From positions 1 through 64,000 of the forward strand of contig JAHFPV010000007.1 of NCBI GenBank assembly GCA_023266575.1: 64,000 nucleotides of DNA, given 5' to 3'. This stretch comes from Sphingobium sp. (GTDB lineage Bacteria; Pseudomonadota; Alphaproteobacteria; Sphingomonadales; Sphingomonadaceae). The position numbers and the translations under genes are program-made. Positions 52,091-61,094 of the stretch are shown here, piece after piece; the stretch's first letter is position 1; every line of letters begins with the position of its first letter. The notes under the pieces were generated by a model. The model ran no database searches. It was given only the letters and a program-made list of their open reading frames with translations, and had not been told where the DNA came from.

Positions 52091-52228
52091 ATGACCTTGT
52101 TGCATTCCCTGAAGCGCGGCTGGCTACGCCTGCGTGAGCTGGCAAGGCGCGAATTTCTGCGTGATCCCGATGTGATCCTGTTTGAACGGGCCGTCGACCC
52201 GGCACCAAAGGGCGCGGGCGCACGCTAG
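52091..52228 (+). CDS. 45-residue small protein at the head of the sulfonate operon
   Basis: An ATG at 52091 follows AGAGAAGGA at good spacing and opens 45 codons, ending TAG at 52226-52228. The stop is separated by one base from the binding-protein ATG at 52230. The product is very basic in its first half (LHSLKRGWLRLRELARREFL) and carries RDPDVILFERAVDP before a short tail. There is no signal peptide. It is too small for most gene finders. The clean ribosome binding site and tight spacing argue that it is translated; whether it is a functional peptide or a translational leader for the next gene is open. Confidence 0.65.
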   Translation: MTLLHSLKRGWLRLRELARREFLRDPDVILFERAVDPAPKGAGAR

Positions 52229-52229
52229 C

Positions 52230-53207
52230 ATGTGGTCCAGGCGTGGATTTCTGGGTGCCACCGCTGGGAGCGCCCTGCTGTTGACCGGATGCGGTCGAAG
52301 CGAAAGCGGCCGCCCCCGGTTGCGCGTGTCCATCACCGGCAAGGGGGAGGGGGACACGCGGCTGCTGTTCAAGGCGGCGGGGATCAAGCCTGAGGGATTC
52401 GATCTCCAATATAGCGAATTTCAGTCCGGCCATCTGGTGGTGGAGGCGCTGAATGGCGGTTCGCTCGACTATGGTGGCATGAGCGAAATCCCGCCCATCT
52501 TCGCCGCCGCTTCCACCATCCAGAGCTTCCGCCAGATCGCGGTCGCCCATGGCGACGTCAATAATCAGGTGGTGCTGGTGCCCAAAGGGTCCAAGGCGCG
52601 CTCCATCGCCGATCTCAAGGGCAAGCGCGTAGGTTATGTCCGGGCGACCACGACCCAATATTTCCTGATTCGTATGCTCGAACAAGCGGGGCTGAGCTGG
52701 GATGACATTACGCCCGTTGCCATGGGCGTGTCCGACGGTGCCGCCGCCTTTTCACAAGGGGCGCTCGATGCATGGGCGATTTACGGCTTCCCGATCCAGC
52801 GCGCCGTCGCGACGGAAGGGGCGCGGGTGCTGCGCACTGCTTATGGCATATTGTCGGGCAATTATCTGGTCGCCGCCCATGTCGATGCGCTGGCCGATCC
52901 TGACAAGGCAAAGCTGATCGGCGACTATCTGGGCCTCGTCCAGAAAGCCTTTGGCTGGGCGGTCGCGCATCAGGAAGAATGGGCCGGGATTATCGCGCAA
53001 GATATCGGCGTGCCGCGCGCCTATGTTGTCGATCAGTTCCAGCGCAAGAGCGCCTCGTTCGAGCTGCGCCCCGTCACCGACGCCGCCATCGCCTCGCAAC
53101 AGCAGGTTGCTGACCTGTTCTTCAAACAGGGCTTGCTGCCCAAGCCGGTGGACGTCCGCCCGCTATGGGACACCCGCTTCAACTCCGTCATTCCAAAGAG
53201 AGGCTGA
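52230..53207 (+). CDS. sulfonate-type ABC transporter substrate-binding lipoprotein
   Basis: This 325-residue SsuA/NMT1-family protein has a twin-arginine stretch (SRRGFLG at 4-9) and a lipobox LLTGC with Cys21, so it is likely a Tat-exported lipoprotein. The mature part has GGLDYG-like loop SLDYGGMSEIPPIFA, DLKGKRVGYVRATTTQYFL and ALDAWAIYGFP, the regions that hold sulfonate in SsuA. No other ATG fits: the 16 residues upstream of 52230 in frame are not signal-like. The operon continues with the acyl-CoA-dehydrogenase-like gene. The exact organosulfur ligand is unknown. Confidence 0.86.
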   Translation: MWSRRGFLGATAGSALLLTGCGRSESGRPRLRVSITGKGEGDTRLLFKAAGIKPEGFDLQYSEFQSGHLVVEALNGGSLDYGGMSEIPPIFAAASTIQSFRQIAVAHGDVNNQVVLVPKGSKARSIADLKGKRVGYVRATTTQYFLIRMLEQAGLSWDDITPVAMGVSDGAAAFSQGALDAWAIYGFPIQRAVATEGARVLRTAYGILSGNYLVAAHVDALADPDKAKLIGDYLGLVQKAFGWAVAHQEEWAGIIAQDIGVPRAYVVDQFQRKSASFELRPVTDAAIASQQQVADLFFKQGLLPKPVDVRPLWDTRFNSVIPKRG

Positions 53208-53211
53208 AACG

Positions 53212-54393
53212 ATGGCCAGCCAGCCGATACTCCTCGACACACCTCCGTCCGCAGCGCCGGTGTCTGCTGACCTGCTCGATCGCGTGACCCGGCAACTTGC
53301 CGCCACCGCCGAAGCCTATGACCGCAGCGGCGAATTTCCCCGCGCCAATTTCGATCTTCTGGCGCGCGAAGGGCTGATCGGCCTTACCGTATCGCGCGAT
53401 CTGGGCGGTCGGGGCGCATCCTTGTCCGAGGCGATCCGGGTCTTGGGAGCCGTCGCCAAGGGCGAACCATCGACCGCCCTGATCCTGTTCATGACCTATC
53501 ATTATCATGCCTCTCCAGCGCGGGCGCAGGGCTGGCCAAAGGACATTTACGAGCGGCTGGCGCGCGATGCGGTGGCGGGCAGGGGGCTGATCGGCGGGCT
53601 GCGGGTGGAACCGGAACTGGGGACGCCCGTGCGCGGCGGCCTGCCCGCCACGGTCGCGCGGCGCACCGCTGACGGCTGGGCGATCAGCGGCACGAAAATC
53701 TACTCCACCGGATCGACCGGTCTCGACTGGCTTTCGGTCTGGGCCAGGACTGATGAGCAAAATCCGCGCGTCGGCAATTTCCTGGTAAAAGCGGACAGCC
53801 CAGACATAGAGATTGAGCCGGTCTGGGACCATCTGGGGATGCGCGCCACGGTCAGTCATGCGGTCCATTTCACCGATACGCCCACGCCGCTAGACCATGC
53901 GGTCGACATTCGCCGGCCTGAACAATGGGCGAGCGCGGCCGCCGATCCGGGGCTGGCGATCTGGAATGCGCTGGCCATCTCCACCATCTATGATGGCGTG
54001 GCACGCGCCGCGCGCGATTGGCTGCGCGCCTATCTCAATGATCGGGTGCCAACCAATTTGGGCGCATCGCTGGCCACCCTGCCGCGCGTGCAGGAGAAAT
54101 TCGGCGAGATCGAAACCCTGTTGCAGGTCAATCGCACGCTGGTCCGCGACGCGGCTGCGCGCCACGATGCCGGTGATCCGCCCGGTGCGGCGGAGGTGAA
54201 CACTATCAAATATGTCGCCACCGCCAACGCCATCCGGGCCGTCGAAATAGGCCTGGAGCTGACCGGCAACCCCGGCATCAGCCGCAAAAATCCGCTCGAA
54301 CGCCATTATCGCGACGTGCTGTGCAGCCGCATCCATTCGCCCCAGACCGACACGATCCTGATCGCAGCGGGCCGCGCGGCGCTTGGGAATTGA
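53212..54393 (+). CDS. acyl-CoA-dehydrogenase-like monooxygenase (SfnC/DszC-type)
   Basis: This 393-residue flavoprotein of the acyl-CoA dehydrogenase superfamily has LIGLTVSRDLGGRGASLSEA near residue 50, DGWAISGTKIYSTGSTGLDW around 150-169 and a C-terminal helical domain. The catalytic Glu base of true acyl-CoA dehydrogenases is not evident, and the closest functional class is FMN-dependent sulfur oxygenases such as DszC and SfnC. In the sulfur cluster it is likely to oxidise a thioether, sulfoxide or sulfone using reduced flavin. The start at 53212 is four bases after the binding-protein stop and has AGAGG ahead. Confidence 0.8.
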   Translation: MASQPILLDTPPSAAPVSADLLDRVTRQLAATAEAYDRSGEFPRANFDLLAREGLIGLTVSRDLGGRGASLSEAIRVLGAVAKGEPSTALILFMTYHYHASPARAQGWPKDIYERLARDAVAGRGLIGGLRVEPELGTPVRGGLPATVARRTADGWAISGTKIYSTGSTGLDWLSVWARTDEQNPRVGNFLVKADSPDIEIEPVWDHLGMRATVSHAVHFTDTPTPLDHAVDIRRPEQWASAAADPGLAIWNALAISTIYDGVARAARDWLRAYLNDRVPTNLGASLATLPRVQEKFGEIETLLQVNRTLVRDAAARHDAGDPPGAAEVNTIKYVATANAIRAVEIGLELTGNPGISRKNPLERHYRDVLCSRIHSPQTDTILIAAGRAALGN

Positions 54394-54405
54394 AGGGACG
54401 CTGAA

Positions 54406-55350
54406 ATGTCGCTGATCATCGCCAGCCAGATGGAAGCCGATTTCAACCGCAGCCTTGGCCTGCATCCGTCCGCCCCGACATTGATCGACGTGGCCGAGGA
54501 TGAACCCTGGACCGCCGCCAGTGAGGCCGACATATTGCTCGTCCGCCCCTCGCTCGCCTGGAGGCAGCCGCTTCATGCGCGCCCCAATATCTGGCCGGGT
54601 CGCCTGAAATGGGTCTATAGCGCGTCGGCGGGCGTGGATTTCTATCCCGACTGGCTGCTCGACGCGCCACTCGTCACCTGCGGGCGCGGCGTCGCGTCGG
54701 AAGAGATTGCCGACTATGTCATCGCCGCCATCTATGCCCATGCCAAGAATCTGGAGGCGGTGACGGCCCGATCGCGCGCGCAATGGGTCCATGCGCCGCT
54801 TGGCCGTGTATCGGGCACGACCATCGGCATTGTCGGCCTTGGCGCGATTGGGGTTGCGGTCGCCCGGCGCGGGCTGGCGCTGGGCGCGCAAGTCATCGGC
54901 GTCCGTCGATCCGGCACCCAGTCGGGCCTCAATGGGGTCGAGCTTGTCCGTGATATCGAAACCTTGGTCGGGCGCGCCGACCATATCGTCATCGCCGTGC
55001 CTGCGACCCCGGAAACCCGCCACCTGTTCGATGAGGCGCTCCTGGCCAAGGTGAAACCCGGCGCGCACATCATCAACGTTGCCCGCGGCTCCGTGATTGA
55101 TCAAACCGCTCTGGTCGATGCGCTCGACAACGGGCCGTTGGGCTTTGCCACGCTCGACGTGACCGAACCGGAGCCGCTGCCCGAAGGCCATCTCCTCTAC
55201 ACCCACAGCCAAGTGCGCCTCACCCCGCATATCTCCAGCAACCACACGCTGGTTCGCCACCGGTTGCTGGAGAAGGTGCAGGATGATCTGACCCGTTTCG
55301 TGCGCGGGGAAAAACCCAGCGACATTGTCGATCCGTCGCGGGGCTATTGA
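54406..55350 (+). CDS. D-isomer-specific 2-hydroxyacid dehydrogenase
   Basis: The 314-residue NAD(P)-dependent enzyme has GLGAIG at 144-149 and the catalytic set Arg (NVARGSVID), Glu (DVTEPEP) and His (LTPHISSNH) of the 2-hydroxyacid dehydrogenase family. It reduces or oxidises a 2-oxo/2-hydroxyacid. As the third enzyme in the sulfonate operon, it could process the carbon skeleton left by desulfurisation, such as a sulfolactate- or sulfopropanediol-like intermediate; that is inference. It is 12 bases after the flavoprotein gene and convergent with the LysR gene. Confidence 0.85.
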   Translation: MSLIIASQMEADFNRSLGLHPSAPTLIDVAEDEPWTAASEADILLVRPSLAWRQPLHARPNIWPGRLKWVYSASAGVDFYPDWLLDAPLVTCGRGVASEEIADYVIAAIYAHAKNLEAVTARSRAQWVHAPLGRVSGTTIGIVGLGAIGVAVARRGLALGAQVIGVRRSGTQSGLNGVELVRDIETLVGRADHIVIAVPATPETRHLFDEALLAKVKPGAHIINVARGSVIDQTALVDALDNGPLGFATLDVTEPEPLPEGHLLYTHSQVRLTPHISSNHTLVRHRLLEKVQDDLTRFVRGEKPSDIVDPSRGY

Positions 55351-55371
55351 AGGGTTTGGGATATCGACGGT

Positions 55372-56226
55372 TCAGAGCGCCTGAACCGTCTCCCGCGCCA
55401 GTTCCGCCAGACGGCTCGCAGCCTTGTCCAGCCTGTCCCCCGCCCGCAGGATCGCAGCCACGCGGGGCAGCGATGGCAGGCTATCATGATCGAGAACCGC
55501 ATCGTCCCCCAGGAACAGATGCGTGCGGCAGGTAATGCCAAGCCCCGCGCCGACGGCGGCCTTCAACGTCGCCAGATTCGGCGTCTCCACCGTGATTCGC
55601 CATTGCAGTCCAGCATCCTCCAGCGCGCGGATCGCTGCCTCGCGGAAGCGGCACGGCTCTTCCAGCACGGCGAGCGGGATGACCTCACGCTCCGCTAGCG
55701 CGGTTTCGCCATACCAGCTCATCGGCGCGACGGTCACCGCATGGGGATCGTTAGGCGCGGCAAAGCCCAGCAATATGTCCAGCTCGCGCCGGTCGAGCAA
55801 AGTCTGCAACTCCGCCGTCCCGGCAACACGGGCGTAGATTTGCGCGTCGGGATGCAGTTCGGCAAAGCGTGAAAGCAGGCCGGTCAGCAGCGTGTCGGCA
55901 AAATCCTGCACCATGCCGATACGCGCCGGACCGGCAAAGCGACCCGCGCTGACCGCCGCGACCGCCTCGTCATGCAGGCTCAGCACTCGCCGCCCATAAT
56001 CGAGCAGCACATCGCCCGCGCTCGTCAGCGTCAATCGCCGCCCTTCGCGCAGGAACAGGCTCTGCTGAACCAGCTCCTCCAGCCGCTTGATCTGCAGGCT
56101 GAGCGCCGATTGCGTCACGAACACCTGTTCCGACGCATTCAGCATCGAGCCGGTGTCGACGATAGCGACGAAGCTGCGCAGCAAATTGGTCGGCAAATTG
56201 ACCGGCACGATACACCTCATGAACAT
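55372..56226 (-). CDS. LysR-type regulator of the sulfur cluster
   Basis: This 284-residue LysR protein has a winged helix (SMLNASEQVFVTQSALSLQI at about 27-46, then KRLEELVQQSLFLREGRRLT) and a LysR effector domain (about 85-280). The start is 56226 or, two codons on, 56220. It lies in the middle of the cluster and is divergent from the ABC permease gene. A dyad TCAAT-N7-GTAGA lies 62 bases upstream of its start, so it may regulate itself, in the manner of CysB or Cbl-type sulfur regulators. The protein is shorter than CysB (about 324). Confidence 0.85.
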   Translation of the reverse strand: MFMRCIVPVNLPTNLLRSFVAIVDTGSMLNASEQVFVTQSALSLQIKRLEELVQQSLFLREGRRLTLTSAGDVLLDYGRRVLSLHDEAVAAVSAGRFAGPARIGMVQDFADTLLTGLLSRFAELHPDAQIYARVAGTAELQTLLDRRELDILLGFAAPNDPHAVTVAPMSWYGETALAEREVIPLAVLEEPCRFREAAIRALEDAGLQWRITVETPNLATLKAAVGAGLGITCRTHLFLGDDAVLDHDSLPSLPRVAAILRAGDRLDKAASRLAELARETVQAL

Positions 56227-56287
56227 ATTGGAAGCGCCCGTCCCGCAGTCGGCACCGGCATCCGCCCTTATCGACGATGCTCATATA

Positions 56288-56304
56288 TCAATCAAAATAG
56301 TAGA
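56288..56304. promoter_or_regulatory. dyad operator, sulfur cluster copy B
   Basis: TCAAT-N7-GTAGA lies between the LysR gene and the ABC permease gene. It matches copy A over 16 of 21 bases in a gapless comparison (ATCAATCAAAATAGTAGAGAT here). Both genes can be controlled from this site. The rest of the 273-base spacer (56227-56499) is AT-richer near the permease start and holds no supported gene. Confidence 0.65.
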
Positions 56305-56499
56305 GATTTATCGATCCCATGAAATTCTTGGTCTCTGCCGGACAATGCCCGCGAAACAGCCATATTCCACGTCAGGCGGGCCGAAAAATGCGGCCAATGC
56401 CCAGCTATCAAATATCCCAATAGGTGGGTCATGAAAAACTTAATTGAATTGGTAGAGAAATGGTGGTGGGCTTCTCATCATGATCAAAAGGGCGAGAAT

Positions 56500-57318
56500 A
56501 TGACGGTTTTGACAATAGCCAGCGGGGCATTGCCAGCCCCGAGCGAGCGCAGCTTTTCGCTGTCGCGCTTTGGCGGGCGCTGGCTCTCCCCCCTGCTGCT
56601 GCTGCTGCTGTGGGAACTGGGGTCGCGCACCGGCCTGATTCCCGAACGCACGCTGGCGGCACCCTCGGCTGTCATTGGCACCTTGCTGGAGATGGTCATA
56701 TCGGGCGAACTCCCTTCCAACCTGCTCGTCTCCTTTGCCCGCGTCGCTGCCGGTCTGCTCATCGGCGTCAGCCTCGGCGTGGGCCTCGGCCTGATCGCTG
56801 GCCTATCGCGTGCCGGTGAACTGGCGGTCGATCCGCTTATGCAGATCAAGCGCACCATTCCCGCACTCGCGCTCACGCCGCTGTTCATCGTCTGGTTCGG
56901 TATCGGTGAAACCCCCAAGGTCGCGTTGATCGCCTTTGGCACTATCTTTCCTGTCTATCTCAACCTCTATAGCGGCATACGCGGCGTCGATCTGCGCCTT
57001 CTCGACGCTGCCAAGAGCTTCGGCCTCAGCCGCTGGGAACAGGTCTGGCACGTCATCCTGCCCTCGGCGCTCCCTTCGCTGCTGGTCGGGCTGCGCTACG
57101 CCCTGTCAGTGTCCATCCTCGTCCTGGTCGTTGCCGAACAGATCAATGCCTCGGCGGGGCTTGGCTATCTCATCAACAATGCTCGCGATTTCATGCGGAC
57201 CGACATCATCGTCGTCTGCCTCATGGTCTATGCCATTCTCGGCCTTGGTGCCGACTGGCTGGTCCGCACGATCGAAGCCCGCGCCCTCATCTGGCGCCCC
57301 AGCATAGTGGAGCAATAA
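56500..57318 (+). CDS. ABC transporter permease (SsuC-like)
   Basis: This 272-residue inner-membrane component has a poly-leucine first segment (LLLLLLWELG near residue 32), five or six hydrophobic stretches and the EAA-type loop LLDAAKSFGLSRWEQVWHVILPSALPSLLVG that contacts the ATPase. It is most like the permeases of sulfonate, nitrate and taurine systems. I use the ATG at 56500 behind GGGCGAG; an in-frame ATG at 56431 would add 23 hydrophilic residues and is less likely. It precedes the ATPase gene by two bases, and serves either or both of the binding proteins at 52230 and 61095. Confidence 0.88.
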   Translation: MTVLTIASGALPAPSERSFSLSRFGGRWLSPLLLLLLWELGSRTGLIPERTLAAPSAVIGTLLEMVISGELPSNLLVSFARVAAGLLIGVSLGVGLGLIAGLSRAGELAVDPLMQIKRTIPALALTPLFIVWFGIGETPKVALIAFGTIFPVYLNLYSGIRGVDLRLLDAAKSFGLSRWEQVWHVILPSALPSLLVGLRYALSVSILVLVVAEQINASAGLGYLINNARDFMRTDIIVVCLMVYAILGLGADWLVRTIEARALIWRPSIVEQ

Positions 57319-57320
57319 GC

Positions 57321-58118
57321 ATGAACGCTGCCCAGGGATTTTCCACAGTGCAAAACGCCGCTTTCGTACCCGATCTTCCCCATCCCGAACCTGTCGTGCG
57401 GCTGCGCAATTTCGTCCGCCGCTTTGGTCCGAACACCATCATCGACGGACTGAACCTGGAGATTGCGCCGGGCGAGTTCATCGCTCTGCTCGGCCGTTCC
57501 GGTTCCGGCAAGACCACGCTGCTGCGCACCCTTGCCGGGTTGGACGAAGTGCGCGGGCAGGATGTCGAAGTGCCGGGTAGCCGCGCCGTCGTCTTTCAGG
57601 ACGCCCGCCTGCTCCCCTGGAAACCGGTGTGGAAGAATGTCGCGCTGGGCCTGAAGGGCGACAATGCCCGCGATAGGGCCGAAGCGGCGCTCAAGGAAGT
57701 CGGCCTTGGCCACCGTCTCGACGCCTGGCCGCTCACCCTGTCCGGCGGCGAAGCCCAGCGCGTGGCGCTCGCCCGCGCGCTCGTGCGTGAACCCAAATTG
57801 CTGCTGCTCGACGAACCCTTCGCCGCGCTCGATGCGCTGACCCGCTACCGTATGCACGATCTCGTCCTTTCGCTCTGGCGCAAGCATCGGCCCGCCGTGC
57901 TGCTCGTAACTCATGATGTCGAGGAAGCGATTGCGCTGGCCGACCGGGTGCTGGTCCTCGACAAGGGTCGCATCGTTGCGCAGGAACGCATCACCGCGCC
58001 CCGCGGCGAACGCGCCAGCTTCGCCCAGCGCCTGCGCGAAAAACTCCTCTCCCATCTGGGCGGCGACGATCATGGCGATGGTGTCGTCCCGTTCCCGATC
58101 GCCGAGGCAGCGGAATGA
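57321..58118 (+). CDS. ABC transporter ATP-binding protein (SsuB-like)
   Basis: This 265-residue ATPase has Walker A GRSGSGKTT at 58-66, the Q-loop VVFQDARLLPW, the signature LSGGEAQRV beginning at 140, and the Walker B LLLLDEPFAALD with Asp164, then LVTHDVEEAI (H-loop). All motifs are intact. The family is the sulfonate/nitrate/taurine importer type. It overlaps the following thiol dioxygenase gene by four bases and works with the permease gene just upstream. Confidence 0.92.
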   Translation: MNAAQGFSTVQNAAFVPDLPHPEPVVRLRNFVRRFGPNTIIDGLNLEIAPGEFIALLGRSGSGKTTLLRTLAGLDEVRGQDVEVPGSRAVVFQDARLLPWKPVWKNVALGLKGDNARDRAEAALKEVGLGHRLDAWPLTLSGGEAQRVALARALVREPKLLLLDEPFAALDALTRYRMHDLVLSLWRKHRPAVLLVTHDVEEAIALADRVLVLDKGRIVAQERITAPRGERASFAQRLREKLLSHLGGDDHGDGVVPFPIAEAAE

Positions 58119-58729
58119 ACGCGGTCACGGTGATCGACCGGCCCGTCAAGCTGGACCGGCTGCGTGGCTTTGTCACCGCCTTTGCCGATCTGCTGTCCGC
58201 CACCCGCGACGAAGGCGCCATCCTGCAAAGCGGCGCTGCGCTGCTCACTCGCCTGATCGCCAGGGATGACTGGTTACCGGATGCGTTCGCCCGCCCGAGC
58301 CCCGATCGCTACCAGCAATATCTGCTCCACTGCGACAGCCGCGAGAGGTTCAGCGTCGTCAGCTTCGTCTGGGGGCCGGGCCAGTCCACCCCGATCCACG
58401 ACCATAAAGTCTGGGGTCTGGTCGGTGTGCTGCGCGGCGTGGAAAAGGTCGAGCGCTTCCGTCGCCTGCCGACCGGAGGCCTGATCAACGAGGGTGAGGA
58501 CTATCTGGGCGAGGGGCAGGTCGATGCGGTCTCTCCCCGCATTGGCGACATTCACCGCGTCACCAATGGCCGCACCGACGCGCCCTCCGTCTCCATCCAT
58601 GTCTATGGCGCCAATATCGGCGCGGTCGAGCGTGCGACCTACGCCCTCGACGGCACGGCCAAGACCTTCATTTCGGGTTACGCCAACAGCGTGATCCCCA
58701 ATCTCTGGGACAGATCGAAAAGCACATGA
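58115..58729 (+). CDS. cysteine dioxygenase-type thiol dioxygenase
   Basis: This 204-residue cupin protein of the type I cysteine dioxygenase family has iron ligands His95 and His97 (TPIHDHKVWG) and His147 (GDIHRVTNG), plus SIHVYGANIG. Residue 101 is Gly where eukaryotic CDO has the cross-linked Cys, as in other bacterial forms. It oxidises a small thiol, either cysteine or 3-mercaptopropionate, to the sulfinate using oxygen. It overlaps the ABC ATPase gene and the rhodanese gene, and the sulfinate may go on to yield sulfite. Confidence 0.88.
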   Translation: MNAVTVIDRPVKLDRLRGFVTAFADLLSATRDEGAILQSGAALLTRLIARDDWLPDAFARPSPDRYQQYLLHCDSRERFSVVSFVWGPGQSTPIHDHKVWGLVGVLRGVEKVERFRRLPTGGLINEGEDYLGEGQVDAVSPRIGDIHRVTNGRTDAPSVSIHVYGANIGAVERATYALDGTAKTFISGYANSVIPNLWDRSKST

Positions 58730-59988
58730 CTACCGACACACTGGACCGCATCCTGACCTCCACTCCGCAGGATATCCGCCGCGCGCTGCTGGTCGGCAGC
58801 GAACTCGCGCTGATCGACGTGCGTGAGGAACATGATTTCGCGCAGGGCCATCCCCTGTTCGCCGCCCAGATCCCGCTCCGCCGCATCGATGAGGAAGCCC
58901 GCTGGCGCATCCCCCGTCTGGCGACGCCGATCGTCGTCTATGACAATGGAGAAGGTCTGGCGCGCAAGGCCGCCGTCCGCCTCGAAGCATTGGGCTATAC
59001 TGATGTGCGCGAACTGGACGGTGGCCTGTCGGGCTGGCGCGAGGCTGGCTATGAACTGTTCGAGGACGTCAACAGCTACTCCAAGGCCTTTGGCGAACTG
59101 GTCGAACATCGCCGCCACACCCCCAGCCTGCCCGCCGAAGAGGTGCAGGCGCTGATCCGGGAGAAGGCCGACATCGCCATCCTCGATGCCCGCCGCTACG
59201 ACGAATATAACACCATGAGCATCCCCACCGGCACCAGCGTGCCGGGCGCGGAACTGGTGCTGCGCGCGCGGAGCATCGCGCCCGATCCCGACACCACGAT
59301 CATCGTCAACTGCGCCGGCCGCACCCGCTCGATCATCGGCACCCAGTCGCTGGTCAATGCAGGCCTGCCCAACAAAATCTATGCGTTGCGTAACGGCACG
59401 ATCGGCTGGACGCTGGCAGGGCAGGAACTCGAAACCGGTCAAACCCGCGTTGCGCCGGACATCGACCATCAGTCTGCCGAGGAAGCCCGCGCCCATGCCC
59501 GCGACGTCGCCTATCGCGCCGGGGTGAAACGGATCGGCTGGGAAGAACTGGAACAGCTCAAGGCCGATACTGGCCGCACCCTCTACCTCTATGACGTGCG
59601 CCAGCCCCGCGAGTTTGAAAGCGGTCATCTCCCCGGCTTCCGCAACGCGCAGGGCGGCCAGCTGGTGCAGGAAACCGACCATAACGCTCCGGTACGCGGC
59701 GCGCGCATCGTCGTCACTGACGATATTGGCCCGCGCGCCGACATGACCGCCTCCTGGCTCGCCCAGTTGGGCTGGGACGTGTCGATCCTCGATGTCGACT
59801 GGTCGGCGGTCACGCTGGAAACCGGCCCGGACGGCGCGCCCACGCCCCGCACGCGGGAGGGGCGCTACAAACGCCCCTATGAAGGCACCGACAACCAGGC
59901 CGAAAAAATGCAGGCCTATCTCGACTGGGAATATGGCCTCGTCGCCCAGCTTGAGCGCGACGGCACCCACGGCTTTTTCGTCATCTGA
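58726..59988 (+). CDS. multi-domain rhodanese-type sulfurtransferase
   Basis: The 420-residue protein contains three rhodanese domains at about 10-110, 135-235 and 265-365. Only the middle one has the catalytic cysteine, Cys196 in NCAGRTRS. The loop of the first reads VYDNGEG and of the third TDDIGPR, without Cys, so they are probably structural or binding domains. It moves sulfane sulfur from a persulfide or thiosulfate to an acceptor. It overlaps the thiol dioxygenase gene by four bases, and the pair is common in organosulfur clusters. A 16-base gap then leads to the monooxygenase gene. Confidence 0.87.
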   Translation: MTTDTLDRILTSTPQDIRRALLVGSELALIDVREEHDFAQGHPLFAAQIPLRRIDEEARWRIPRLATPIVVYDNGEGLARKAAVRLEALGYTDVRELDGGLSGWREAGYELFEDVNSYSKAFGELVEHRRHTPSLPAEEVQALIREKADIAILDARRYDEYNTMSIPTGTSVPGAELVLRARSIAPDPDTTIIVNCAGRTRSIIGTQSLVNAGLPNKIYALRNGTIGWTLAGQELETGQTRVAPDIDHQSAEEARAHARDVAYRAGVKRIGWEELEQLKADTGRTLYLYDVRQPREFESGHLPGFRNAQGGQLVQETDHNAPVRGARIVVTDDIGPRADMTASWLAQLGWDVSILDVDWSAVTLETGPDGAPTPRTREGRYKRPYEGTDNQAEKMQAYLDWEYGLVAQLERDGTHGFFVI

Positions 59989-60004
59989 TCGTCAGGAAAC
60001 ACCC

Positions 60005-61093
60005 ATGAGCGTCAAATTCATCGGCTATATCGGCTTCAACAACGGCTCTGAAATACAGGCGGCAGTGCGCAGCCGCGTGCTGGACAAGGACTATGTGGAA
60101 GCCGCCGCTCAAGCGCAGGAGGAGGGCGGCTTCGATCGCGTCCTCATCCCCTTCGGCTCCAACAGCCCGGAAAGCCAGATCGTCGCGGCCCATGCGGCGG
60201 CTATCACGACCAAACTCGGCTTTCTGGTCGCCCATCGCCCCGGTTTCACCCAGCCGACCGTCGCCGCGCGCCAGCTGGCGACGCTGGACCAGCTTTCGGG
60301 CGGGCGCGTCGCGGTCCACATCATCACCGGCGGCGCGGACGAGGAAATGGCGCGCGATGGGGACACGAAAAGCGTCAAGGCCGAACGCTATGCCCGCACC
60401 GACGAATATCTGACGATCCTGCGCCAGGAATGGACCGCCGCGCAGCCCTTCGACCATCAGGGCCGCTTCTATGACGTCAAGCAGGCGTTCAGCGCGATCA
60501 AGCCCGACAATCTGCCAGTGTTTTTCGGCGGATCGTCCGATGAAGCGATCGACGTGGCAGGCCGCCATGCCGACGTCTATGCGCTCTGGGGCGAAACGCT
60601 CGAAGCGGTGAGCGACACGGTGCGACAGGTCCGCCGATCGGCTGCGCGATATGGCCGCAACCCCGGCTTCTCGCTGTCGCTGCGACCAGTGATCGCCGAT
60701 ACCGAGGAAGCGGCATGGAAGCGTGCTGCCGAGATTGAGGAGCAGGTCCGCGAGAACCGGGTTGCGGCGGGCCTGCCGCTCACCGGCCATCGTCCGCCCA
60801 ATGCCGGATCGCTGCGCCTGCTGGAGACCGCCAGCGGCAACCGACGCGACACGCGGCTGTGGACCGGCGTTGCGGCGCTTATCGGCGCGGCGGGCAACAG
60901 CACCGGCCTAGTCGGCACACCCGAACAGGTCGCAGACGCGATGCTCGATTATTATGACATCGGCATCGACCATTTCCTGATCCGCGGCTTCGATCCGCTC
61001 GGCGATTCGATCCTCTATGGCCGCGAACTGCTGCCGGTCGTGCGCGCCAAGGTTGCGCAGCGTGACAGCGCCCGCCTTGCGCTTGCGGGCTGA
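60005..61093 (+). CDS. alkanesulfonate monooxygenase-like flavin-dependent enzyme (SsuD-type)
   Basis: This 362-residue luciferase-family enzyme has LATLDQLSGGRVAVHIITGG at about 98-117, the phosphate-site GGSSDEAIDVAGRHADVYALWG near 180-201, and a long C-terminal insertion typical of SsuD. It cleaves an alkanesulfonate to aldehyde and sulfite with FMNH2 from a separate reductase. No flavin reductase is seen in the cluster part visible here, so it must be elsewhere. The start at 60005 is 16 bases after the rhodanese stop. Confidence 0.88.
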   Translation: MSVKFIGYIGFNNGSEIQAAVRSRVLDKDYVEAAAQAQEEGGFDRVLIPFGSNSPESQIVAAHAAAITTKLGFLVAHRPGFTQPTVAARQLATLDQLSGGRVAVHIITGGADEEMARDGDTKSVKAERYARTDEYLTILRQEWTAAQPFDHQGRFYDVKQAFSAIKPDNLPVFFGGSSDEAIDVAGRHADVYALWGETLEAVSDTVRQVRRSAARYGRNPGFSLSLRPVIADTEEAAWKRAAEIEEQVRENRVAAGLPLTGHRPPNAGSLRLLETASGNRRDTRLWTGVAALIGAAGNSTGLVGTPEQVADAMLDYYDIGIDHFLIRGFDPLGDSILYGRELLPVVRAKVAQRDSARLALAG

Positions 61094-61094
61094 C

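Noticed and set aside
56599-56622. CTG triplet run that looks like a microsatellite
   Set aside because: It encodes the leucines of the first membrane segment of the ABC permease; codon bias explains it.
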